Origin: Pelagophyceae sp. CCMP2097
Taxonomy: Eukaryota; Sar; Pelagophyceae
Length of the DNA stretch: 64,000 bases
Assembly: GCA_026770575.1 (NCBI GenBank)
Contig: MU657165.1
Location: 620,228-684,227, forward strand
Reading direction: 5' to 3'
This document shows positions 1 to 8,145 of this stretch, piece by piece. The notes below the pieces were generated by a model that was not told where the DNA came from, did not search any database, and worked only from the letters and a program-made list of their open reading frames with translations. Each line of letters opens with the position of its first letter. The stretch's first letter is position 1. The position numbers and the translations under genes are program-made.

Positions 1-66
1 CCAATCGCTAAATCGGCCGAGTTGCTGTTTTTTTCTTCCCAAGGTGGAACCTCGGATTTGCTGGGC

Positions 67-110
67 GACGGACGGACAGACAGACAGACAGACGGACAAA
101 CAGACAGACA
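67..110. repeat. (GACA/GACG)n microsatellite
   Basis: A run of tetranucleotide units, mostly GACA with some GACG and one AACA. It lies in a gene-free stretch at the left edge of the window. Confidence 0.9.
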
Positions 111-218
111 TAATTGCCCCAAGTAATCCTTCAATCAAAGGACCCGAAGGGCCCTGACCGTAAACTGACGTTGATCAAACGGTGCAGTCCCCTTCGGGGC
201 CTGAACAATTTCTAAATT

Positions 219-261
219 GTATGATTAAATTTTATGATTTATGTTTTATGATTTTATGATT
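219..261. repeat. AT-rich TTTATGAT repeats
   Basis: Four to five imperfect copies of TTTATGATT/TTTTATGAT in an otherwise GC-rich region. Positions 1-600 hold this and the GACA microsatellite. I see no convincing gene there; the short open frames on both strands are compositionally random. Confidence 0.75.
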
Positions 262-600
262 CGGCGACACGGAGTTCTCGCGCGCCGCGTCGCAAAGCTC
301 GAGGCCGCCATCGTCGAGCTCGAGGCCAACGCCATCGAGGCGCCGCCGCAGTCGACGAAACGACGCCCGAGGTGAACGCGCGGCTCGGACTGTCCCCGCC
401 CAGTACACTCAGACTCTTCTTCGAGTGACGTGAGACCCGGCCCGCCAGCGCGGGCCTCTTTGGCGGACCGTGCTCCGGTGAAGACGCGGGACCGGCAACG
501 ACTTTTGCAATCGTCCGCTCGGGAGTCGCAATCCGAGTCGTGCAGCGCGCGTCGGAGGGAATCCTGCATCCTTGCGCTGCCGTTTCGAAGAAAAAAACTC

Positions 601-1272
601 TTAGTTTAGTAGGAAATCCTTCATCCGGCCCATGGTCTTGGTGCACTTGGTGGCCAGGTTGATGCAGTTGCTGGAGAATTCGATGGCGTGTTCGACGTTG
701 CCGGTACCTTCCTCGATAAGGCCGACGCGGGCGACCGTGACGACGTCACAGAATTTCTCCCCTTCGGGGCCGACATTACCGTCGTGGTTCTGTTTGTTGT
801 GGCCTTTCATGCCGCAGATGCTGCACTTGTTTTTCAGGAAAAAGGCCTTGTCATTGCCCATGAACAAGGCGGCCCAGCCCGGTTTGCCCGCCGAGGTGTG
901 GCCGGTGCGGATCCAATAGTCGATGTGGACGATGAGGCCCACGACGAAGGTGTCCATGGCCGCGCCGACGAGCCTTTTCACGTTATGCTTTATTATTTTC
1001 CAGATGAACTCGCAAAGCAGTGCGACCCCGCCGGTTTGAATGACGGCGGCGAGCTTGAAGCCATCGATAAAGCAGCCGAAGATCGCCTCGCCTAGCTTGA
1101 CAGCCGCGGCGATGGCCTTGTACAGAGACCACGCCAAGATCATCGAGGCGTGGTCCGGCGGACCACGCGTCGGGACAAAAGGCTTGGAAAGGAATCCCTT
1201 GTCAAACGTACCCAACCCGCAACTCAGCTCTTTCGCTTTCGCGATCGCCTCCGTCGATTGGCCACAGCCCAT
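601..1272 (-). CDS. small membrane protein with zinc-knuckle-like motif
   Basis: Unrecognised protein of 223 residues. I chose the ATG at 1272 because it gives an N-terminus MGCGQS, a good N-myristoylation/palmitoylation context; the frame is open upstream to 1497. Residues about 43-120 are hydrophobic and probably include two or three membrane-associated helices. Around residue 150 is CSICGMKGHNKQNH, a CX2CX4HX4H knuckle resembling CCHC knuckles but with His as the last ligand. The antisense strand is also open but lacks any motif. Function is not inferable. Expression is unproven and this could be a remnant of a mobile element, since repeat-like DNA lies just upstream at 1313-1527. Confidence 0.5.
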   Translation of the reverse strand: MGCGQSTEAIAKAKELSCGLGTFDKGFLSKPFVPTRGPPDHASMILAWSLYKAIAAAVKLGEAIFGCFIDGFKLAAVIQTGGVALLCEFIWKIIKHNVKRLVGAAMDTFVVGLIVHIDYWIRTGHTSAGKPGWAALFMGNDKAFFLKNKCSICGMKGHNKQNHDGNVGPEGEKFCDVVTVARVGLIEEGTGNVEHAIEFSSNCINLATKCTKTMGRMKDFLLN

Positions 1273-1312
1273 GCTGTGCGACGAGGTTTCGCAAAGCGTG
1301 GGTCGTGGCGAC

Positions 1313-1387
1313 TGCTTGCTTAAGATCCACTCCGGCGATTCAAAGGACTCCGCACGTGCACTTTGGAGGGCGGATCTTAAGCAAGCA
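1313..1387. repeat. 16-bp perfect inverted repeat (hairpin)
   Basis: Arms 1313-1328 (TGCTTGCTTAAGATCC) and 1372-1387 (its exact reverse complement) are separated by 43 bp. They sit just upstream of the putative start at 1272. The same core occurs at 49355-49370 and again at about 49423 inside an UPF2 intron, so it belongs to a dispersed repeat. Confidence 0.8.
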
Positions 1388-1482
1388 AGAACAGCTGCCG
1401 CTGTAAAGACTAAAGTTTGAACGCAAATACCCAAAATTAGGCAAATTCGAAAATACAGGTTCTGAAACGCGAAGCGTTTTAA

Positions 1483-1527
1483 GGGGATTTGATTCACTAC
1501 TTTACGGGGATTTGATTCACTACTTTC
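1483..1527. repeat. 23-bp direct tandem duplication
   Basis: GGGGATTTGATTCACTACTT occurs twice with a 23-bp period. A related motif (TTTGAGGGGATTT) occurs twice in the UPF2 intron near 49500-49570. Confidence 0.8.
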
Positions 1528-1608
1528 AGTGCCGCGACGCGACGCGCGACGCTGTCTTCGACTGCTGCTCGACGCGTGCTTACGTCGGCTTCGGGGTCCG
1601 GGCCCTCC

Positions 1609-2748
1609 TCACCGATTCTTCTCGAGGTGGAGCGGGGACTGGGCGCTTCGTTGCGGCCTCGCCGGCCTGGGCCGCGGCCGTCGCGCGCGGCCGCCGTCGC
1701 GCGTGCATGCGTAGATGGCGGCCCAGGCCCCGGCGACGAAGACGGCGTAGAGGACCACCGCCGCGCCGACCCACGACGAATCGGCGAGCGTCGAACCGCC
1801 GCCGCGCGGCAGGAGCGCGCTGCAAAGGACAGCGGTCGCGGCGTGCCGAGTCGGCGTAAGCTCACGCACCGTGGGGCGTTGGCGAGGACGCGGCCGTTGG
1901 CGCAGCGCAGGTGGCACATTGCGGCGATGCTGCGCGCGCTCTCGGCCGCGGGCTCGTCGGCGACGCACGCTGTGGTGGGGGCAAGGTCGCGGGAGACGGC
2001 GCAGCTCGGCGCGGGACGCCGCCGCGGTGACCGGTGAGCGTGGCCTTGCAGAGCGCCACTTGCGCTTCGAGCGACGCCGCGTCGCACTCCTGCGGCCGAC
2101 GCTCAAGGCGCAGTGCGCGGCGCGGCGCGCAAACGCACAAAGGCGTACGTCGCCGCGCGCCGCTTCGGCTTGCGTTCCTGGAGCGCGCGTTTCGCGCGTC
2201 GGGCCGTCGGGCGGACGCACCTTGCTCCGCGTGACCGGCTCGCCGTGCTCGTCCTCGTCGGAGGCGCGGAGCACGGGCGTCGCCGCGAAGCGCTCGTAGG
2301 ACGGGCAGTCGAGGAACGAGCAGAAGCTACCACGGCGTTCGCTCCGGCGCGGTGCGTTCGCTCCGGGGCTCCGGGGCGCGACGACGCACTCCCCGAGGCA
2401 GACGCCTTGCCCCGTCGCGTTGGCTGGCGCGATGAGGTCGGCGTGCCGGTGCCTAGGCGGATCATCCCGCTTTCGCGTTTCGGTGGTGCGCGGGGCGCGG
2501 CGGTTTTGCTCGAGGTGGGCGTCGAGGAAGGCTTCGGTTCGGAACTGCTTGCCGCAGGTCTGGCACTTCCAGAGGTTGGCGCGGACGGCCTTTTTGGCGC
2601 GCTCGTGCGCGAGGAAGACGTCGCGGTCCGGGTGCAGGTCGCAGCTCCTCGGCAGCTTCGAACCAAAGTGCGCGTCGCCGGAGAAGAGCGCCTCGCGGAC
2701 CACGCCCCGCGCCACGCGCGACCGCCGCCGGTCGCAGCCGCCCGGCAT
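1609..2748 (-). CDS. C2H2 zinc-finger protein with C-terminal membrane segment
   Basis: Multi-exon gene reading right to left; exon borders only partly resolved. The 5' frame (from 2748) encodes a Cys/His-rich segment and a finger beginning KCQTCGKQF, with His ligands in AHLEQN and, after a likely short intron ending in CCTAG near 2452, HRHADLI. The HxHxDLI.PxNATxxCL arrangement that follows resembles a conserved eukaryotic single-finger family with a C-terminal membrane anchor. Further Cys-rich blocks occur in other frames between 1860 and 2140, implying more introns or indels. Near 1690-1740 the frame encodes a hydrophobic helix (VGAAVVLYAVFVAGAWAAIY), probably a membrane span. Family assignment is moderate, exon structure weak. 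Confidence 0.5.
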   Translation of the reverse strand: MPGGCDRRRSRVARGVVREALFSGDAHFGSKLPRSCDLHPDRDVFLAHERAKKAVRANLWKCQTCGKQFRTEAFLDAHLEQNRRAPRTTETRKRDDPPRHRHADLIAPANATGQGVCLGECVVAPRSPGANAPRRSERRGSFCSFLDCPSYERFAATPVLRASDEDEHGEPVTRSKVRPPDGPTRETRAPGTQAEAARGDVRLCAFARRAAHCALSVGRRSATRRRSKRKWRSARPRSPVTAAASRAELRRLPRPCPHHSVRRRRARGRERAQHRRNVPPALRQRPRPRQRPTVRELTPTRHAATAVLCSALLPRGGGSTLADSSWVGAAVVLYAVFVAGAWAAIYACTRDGGRARRPRPRPARPQRSAQSPLHLEKNR

Positions 2749-2786
2749 GCCAACGCCTCACCGCGCGCGCACCCCAACCTTCGCCA

Positions 2787-3129
2787 AAATATTAAATAAT
2801 TAAATTAAACCGTCTTAAAAAGTCTTTTAAAAGAGCGCGAGAGACCGGGATTCCCGGAGTTTGCCTCGCATCGGACTCGACGCCGACGCCCGGGGCGCTC
2901 GTCGCGAACGGCTCATGGATGGCAGTGCGATTTGAAAAAACGCAAGTTTCAACTCGAATGAGTGGACACGGGTCGGGTCCTCGGTCTGAGTTGAACTTCA
3001 AAACTCTGCTGCAGCTTCCCGTTTCCGAATCGTTCTTCGACGCCGGTCGGACGCGGGTCGTGGCTCGTCGTCGAGCTCGAGGCGTCGAGGCGGAGCGCCG
3101 CGAGGCCGACGCCGCGGGGCTCGAGGCGA
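2787..3129. other. intergenic, AT-rich at left end
   Basis: About 340 bp between two divergently transcribed genes. The first 45 bp are AT-rich (AATATTAAATAATTAAATTA), contrasting with surrounding GC. This is the likely shared promoter region. I see no gene. Confidence 0.5.
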
Positions 3130-5383
3130 ATGGCCGACCTAGCGGCCCTCGAGGCGTATATTGAGGCGAACCGACCCGGCGACGTCGCGGCGCTCCTAGA
3201 CTCGGAGGTCAGACGCCTCGCCGACGTCGCGTCTCTCAAGGAAAGAGGCCTCGCCGAGGCCGAGGCGATGGAGAAAATGCGCCTCGCGGACCTCAAGGCG
3301 TCGCTCGAAGCGAAGCGCCTCGCCGACGAGGAAAAGCGTCTCGCGGACCTCGCGCTCGAGGCGTCGCTCGAGGCAAAACGCCTCGCCAAGGTCGCAGAGG
3401 AAAAGCGCTTCGCCGCGGCGCTCGAGGAAACGCACCTCGCAGACCTCGAGGACCAGGCGCACAGCACAGACGCCATGGACGAGGCGTCAACCGACGATCT
3501 GGAAAGCGTCGACGTCTCGGCCGCGGCCGTCGCTTCCGCCGCGGACGGCGGGGAATTCGGGTGGGGGGGGCGAGACGCGCGCGTCGAAGCGCCAGCGGTT
3601 CACCAGCGCTGCGGGCGGCGCCGCGCCCCCCGCGTCGAGGGTGAAGCCGAAGAAGGCGCTGAAACCGTTTGGGGCGTTCAAGTTGGCTGTCAAGCCGCAG
3701 TGCACCTCGGCGTGCCTGGCGCTGCTCGGCTTGGCGTTGAATGACGACCCGGCGCCGGGCTGGCACCGCGAGGTCGTGCCGCGGAAATGTGAGGCCGCCG
3801 TCGTCGACGTCAGCTACTTTGCGCCCGACGGGACGCGGCTGCGGTCGGGGCCCGACGTGCTGCGCCATATAGAAAAGGCCGGCGCGGACGTGCGGGGGCT
3901 CGCGGCGCAAGAATTTGTGTTCTCCGGGAAGCGGCCGCCGAATGATGTCCTCGAGCGCTGCTGGCGGCTGCCCTCGGAAATGATCAACGCCGAGATGAAG
4001 AAGTGCTGGAACGCGCTCGACGAGGCGGCGCGCGCCGGCTACGCGGCGCCCGCAGGCGACGACGAGGCCGCCGCGCGAGAGAAGCCGGCAAAGTCGCCGA
4101 GGAAGCGAGGGGCATCAGCGCCGCCGTTGGAAGCGACGGCCACAAGACGACGGGGGCGACCTCCGGCGTCGCCATCCTCGGCAGTCGGCGGCGGCTTTTC
4201 GGCAGACGAGGCGGCACCCGGCGGCTTTTCGGCAGACGAGGCGGCACCTCCGGCGCCGGCCCGCGCTCGACGGCACCCGAACATGCGCCTCTTCGTCGCC
4301 GCAGTCGACGAGACAGACGACGACGACGACGTGCCGACGCCGCCGGCCCCGCGTCGGGCCGGTCGCACGCGCCCCCCAGCCGTCCGCTACACAGACGGCG
4401 ACGGCCCCGACTCTGCTCCGGCGTCGCCATCCTCGGCAGTCGGCGGCGGCTTTTCGGCAGACGAGGCTGCACTACCGGCGCCGGCCCGCGCTCGACGGCA
4501 CCCGAACATGCGCCTCTTCGTCGCCGCAGTCGACGAGACAGACGACGACGACGACGTGCCGACGCCGCCGGCCCCGCGTCGGGCCGGTCGCACGCGCCCC
4601 CCAGCCGTCCGCTACACAGACGGCGACGGCCCCGACTCTGCGTGGGCTGACTCCGCGTGGACCGACGGTCAAGCGACTGTCGCGGCCACCGCTGTCGACG
4701 CCCACGCCGCGCCCGACACCGCCTACACTCTTGTCGCGACGCACGACGCGATCGTCGCCGCCGGCCTGGCGGAGCCCCGTGGCGCGGCGTCCGCTGTGCT
4801 GCAGATCGTTTCGCCGAGTGCCGTCGAGCAAGTCGAGCATATCGCTTCGCCGAGCGTTCGGCGCGCCGAGTCGCTGTTCTCCCCCTGCGGCGCAACCGGT
4901 GAGGTGCCTTTTTGAGCCCTCGTCTGCAAGACGCCAAAGTGACCTGCGTCGGAACATTGCCGCGGCGCAGGCGACACGGGCGCCGGCCACTCGGTGCAGA
5001 CGTTCCACGTCGGCGAGGTGCGAATAGCGTGTGGGTCCCCCGCGCCGAGGACGCGCTGCGCGCAGGTCGACTGGGGCGACGCCGTCTCTCCGTCGTGGAT
5101 CGCGGGCCTCTTGGTGCTGCCGCCCGGCGAGGTCACGTTGACTGCGGCGGGCCGGAGCGCGCACGTCTTCTTCGTCCACAGCGGCGCGCTCGAGCTCACC
5201 TTTGGATCGGCGGCGGATGCGGGCGTCTTCTGCGCCGCGCCACCGAGCCACTTCCGCCTCAACGCGCGCGACCAGTTCCACGTCCCCGCGGGCAACGCTT
5301 TCCAACTCAAGAACCATTCTGCGACCACGCCAGCAACCCTCTTCTGCGCCCTCATCAAGCCCCTCATCAAGCCCCTCGCCTGA
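3130..5383 (+). CDS. CENP-C/Mif2-like cupin protein with MBD-like domain
   Basis: Likely inner-kinetochore protein. Order: charged helical segment (residues about 1-110, repeated EAKRLAD-type units); basic SKRQR; methyl-CpG-binding-like domain (about 205-270: GWHREVVPRK, then VDVSYFAPDGT, LRSGPDVLRHIEK, FVFSGKRPP); two near-identical segments each holding RRAGRTRPPAVRY, resembling the CENP-C nucleosome-binding motif (RRSxRTRxxPxxYW) but lacking Trp; and a C-terminal cupin (about 605-725: LLVLPPGEVTL, HVFFVHSGALEL, FHVPAGNAFQLKNHS) matching the Mif2/CENP-C dimerisation fold. Exons 3130-4898 and 4971-5383 splice in phase (GTGAGG...GCAG). A +1 frame offset lies in the G8 run at 3563-3570; one fewer G would join the helical part to the MBD part. 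That may be a sequence error, or the N-terminal part may be a separate gene. The cupin and MBD calls are strong, the motif call moderate. Confidence 0.72.
4161..4641 (+). repeat. in-frame tandem duplication, about 250/224-bp units
   Basis: Two nearly identical DNA copies within the CENP-C-like gene, about 4161-4417 and 4418-4641. The first also contains a nested 30-bp duplication encoding GGFSADEAAP. Each copy encodes an acidic stretch (VDETDDDDDVPTPP) followed by RRAGRTRPP. Near identity at silent positions indicates a recent duplication. Confidence 0.9.
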
Positions 5384-5537
5384 GCCGCCCCTTTGTGCCC
5401 ATGCTCCATGGAGCACCCGCGCCACGGGCACTCGGCGGACGCTTCGACGACGGGCGGCGCCGATGCATAACCGGATCGAGAGTATGCTCTGGGCACGGGG
5501 CAAGAGCCCGCTCTGAGCCGCGCGCGCGCGCACAGCT

Positions 5538-6081
5538 GGATTACGGTTGTTTGCCAGGGTAGGTACGACAGTTTTCGCAAATGGGCTTTTGACGTACCCG
5601 CGTACCCCCACCTTTCGTTGCCGCCGCTCCCCGGCGACGTACCCACGTACCCCGACGCGCCTTGCTTACCTTGACGCTGATTTGAAGGAATATATCAAAT
5701 CTTACGAGAGGCTTCGACGAAGGGAGCTCTGCGGGCACTGATTTCCGAGCACTAGCTCGGTGCACCCCGACAGGGCCATCGGACCGAAGCGGCGAGCCCA
5801 CAGGCGCGAGCAATCGAACGCTCCGAGCGCGGTCCGCAGCATGGCCACCCACTGGGAAGGCACCCGTTGTGCGTGCTCCGGGTTTTCCACACTTCGCCGA
5901 AGCGATTTTTTCGGGACTCGAGCGGGCGATTTTTTCGGGGACGAGCATCTGTCGGGGGCCGACGTACCCACGTACCCCCAGGGTCCCTCGTCGTTGCCGG
6001 CCGTCGACGTACCCACGTACCCTCCCAAATAACGTACTCACCTAAAACTGTGGTACCTACCCTGGCAAACAACCGTAATCC
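5538..6081. mobile_element. MITE-like non-autonomous DNA transposon
   Basis: A 544-bp segment bounded by 38-bp terminal inverted repeats (5538-5575 and 6044-6081) starting GGATTACGGTTGTTTGCCAG, with a single mismatch. Subterminal copies of GACGTACCCACGTACCC occur twice near each end (around 5591-5655 and 5960-6020), partly symmetric. No open frame encodes a transposase. No clear target-site duplication is visible: flanks are CAGCT on the left and TGCAC on the right. It sits between the CENP-C-like and ArfGAP genes. Confidence 0.8.
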
Positions 6082-6180
6082 TGCACGCCTCCTGGGATGG
6101 CGCGGACGGGTTTTCTCCAGTGGACCAAATTCCCGTTCTCGGGAGAGAGAGTTGCGGCCCGCTCGGCAGCGAAAGCGTCC

Positions 6181-7725
6181 ATGAGTAGTCGAGGCGCACC
6201 GGCGGCGCCGCGCGCGGCGCGCAAGGGCGACTCGCCCGCCGTGCTGCGGCAGATCCTGCTCGAGCTCATGAAGTGCGTTTTAGCACGCTTTTGCGCTTGC
6301 GCCGAGTCTGCGCCGGCGCGAGGCAACGCCCCAGGCTCCCTGAAAACAACACGTGCGCCGACTGCCCGTGCAAGCAGCCGAGGTGGGCGTCTTCCACCAT
6401 CGGCGTCTTTGTTTGCATCCAATGCTCTGGCATCCACCGCAATCTCGGCACGCACGTCTCCTTCGTCCGTGAGTCGCCGACCAACACCCCGCCGCCCCGA
6501 ACGACGCGAGTAGGCTCCGTCAACCTCGACGACTGGAAGCCGGAGCAGGTGATGCGCATGCAGCTCTGGGGCAACAAAAACGCGCAGGCGTTTTTTGAAG
6601 CAGAGGTGCGCGCGTCCGCCGGCCGCCAATGCTTCGACGAGGCGGGGTCCTGTACGCGGCTTTCCGCAGGTGCCGCGCGACTACCAGGTGCCGAAGGACG
6701 GCGCGTCGGTGCAGCACGTCACGCGTTGGATTCGGGACAAATACGAGCACTCCAAGTTCACGCCGCGCGGCGACGGCGGCGCGGGCGACCCGCGGCGCGG
6801 CGCGGCGCCCGCTGCCGCCGGCGCCGCCGCCGAGGCGCCCGCGCCGGTCGCGGCGCCGGCGCCCGCGCCGACGAAGGCGACGCCGTCCAAGGCGCCAAAG
6901 GCGGCGTTCGTTTCGGCGGCCAAGGTCGCCGCGCCGGCGCGGGCGGCCGCACCCGTCGTCGACCTGCTGGGCGGCTGGGACTCGGACCCCGTGGCCGTCG
7001 TGGCGCCGCAGGCGCAGCAGGGCTTTGGCGTTTCGGTGCCCGCCGCGGCGCCGCAGCAGTTGGCGCCGGCCCAGGGCTTCGACGCGCAGTTTGGTTCCAT
7101 GGGCCTCGGCCAGCCGGCGGCGCCGCACGCGAGCAAAGCGGCGGACATCATGTCCATGTTCTCGTCGCAGCCCACGTACGGCCAGCCGCAGGGCCAGGGC
7201 CTGACGCAGTCGTTCACGCCGCTTTTGCAGCAAAAGGCGCCGCAGCAGCAGCAGTTCTACGGCAATGGCGCGCCCGCGATGATGCAGCCCATGCAGCCCG
7301 CGATGATGATGCAGCAGGGCATGCCGCAGGGCATGCCGCAGGGCATGCCGCAGGGCATGCCGCAGGGCATGCCGCAGGGCATGCCAGGCATGCACATGGG
7401 TATGCCGCAGGGCATGCCGCAGGGCTACGGCGGCGGGATGATGATGCCGCCGCCGCAGCAGATGATGCAGCAGCAGATGATGCAGCAGCACATGGGCCAG
7501 GGCATGCCGCAGGGCATGCCGCAGGGCATGGGCTGGCAGCAGCCGCCGCCGCCGCCGCAGGGCATGATGCAGCAGGGCATGATGCAGCAGGGCATGATGC
7601 AGCAGGGCATGCATCAGCGCATGCCGCCCAACCCAAACCAGCAGTTCCAGCAGTTCCAGCAACCAGGTGAGTCGCGGGCCGCAGCGAGGTGCCGCTTGAC
7701 GGCCGCCCGCTTAGGCTTCCGCTAA
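6181..7725 (+). CDS. ArfGAP-domain protein (SMAP/AGD5 type)
   Basis: GTPase-activating protein for Arf GTPases in vesicle traffic. Exons 6181-6272, 6335-6468, 6514-6605, 6670-7666 and 7715-7725 join in frame to give 441 residues. The ArfGAP zinc finger is intact: CADCPCKQPRW, then CIQCSGIHRNLG with the catalytic-finger Arg of the IHRNLG motif, followed by SVNLDDWKPEQ and a helical end WIRDKYEHSKF, matching the SMAP/AGD5 subgroup. The remainder is low-complexity Ala/Pro then Gln/Met-rich, including a run of MPQG units (7318-7380), as is common in coat-binding tails. The start at 6181 is preferred; an in-frame ATG at 6097 would add 28 residues overlapping the transposon border. The last exon is only 11 nt. 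Confidence 0.88.
7310..7437 (+). repeat. 12-bp minisatellite coding MPQG units
   Basis: CAGGGCATGCCG repeated in frame within the ArfGAP gene, encoding Met-Pro-Gln-Gly units. Further copies lie at 7500-7530, and ATGATGCAGCAGGGC units at 7560-7610. Confidence 0.9.
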
Positions 7726-8145
7726 ACTGGCCGCCGCGATAACCACATCTTTGTTCGCCGCCGCCGCCGCGACCGCGCCGCCGCCGAGCGGACCTCCACC
7801 GGCGCGCGCGCCGCGCCGGGCGCCGCCTCTTTCCTGCGACCGCGGGCGACGGGCGCGGTGCCGCCGCGAGCGCACTCTCCCCCATCTCTCTCGACCTCGC
7901 CACATCCTCGGCGCGGTTCCGCAGAGTGGATTGCCTAAAGAGGCGGCAACATCACACCCGACTCTGGCCCGGAACACGACCGGAACACGAAACCGAGTGA
8001 TCGCCGAAAATTGCTAAGAGCGCGCGGCCGGCGCCGGCTCAGGCTCGATCGGCGGATCCGCGGATCATTCTCCTCGTGCGGACGCGCGAATCTCGCTCGG
8101 GAGTGCGCCGCGGCGGGCCCTTGGAGCGCACCGCTTCCGGCAGCG
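7726..8145. other. intergenic, no gene seen
   Basis: About 420 bp between two genes on the same strand. It is GC-rich with short spurious frames. It should hold the ArfGAP 3' end and the TMEM184 promoter; no discrete motif stands out. Confidence 0.5.

Noticed and set aside
3130..3570. Interpretation of the helical N-terminal segment as a bacterial TolA-like or transposon protein
   Set aside because: The EAKRLAD repeats are generic coiled coil; position directly upstream of the MBD frame with only a one-base offset favours the same gene.
4994..5383. Stand-alone small cupin gene starting at 4994
   Set aside because: The apparent start is GTG, and an in-phase GTGAGG...GCAG intron joins it to the MBD exon with a completed Gly codon.
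7318..7380. Regular 12-bp repeats that could suggest a CRISPR-like array
   Set aside because: There are no spacers, the repeats are in-frame coding, and the genome is eukaryotic.
6520..7662. Minus-strand open frames with His/Leu repeats and Cys/Met repeats
   Set aside because: Mirror images of the MPQG and Gln-rich tail of the ArfGAP protein on the plus strand.
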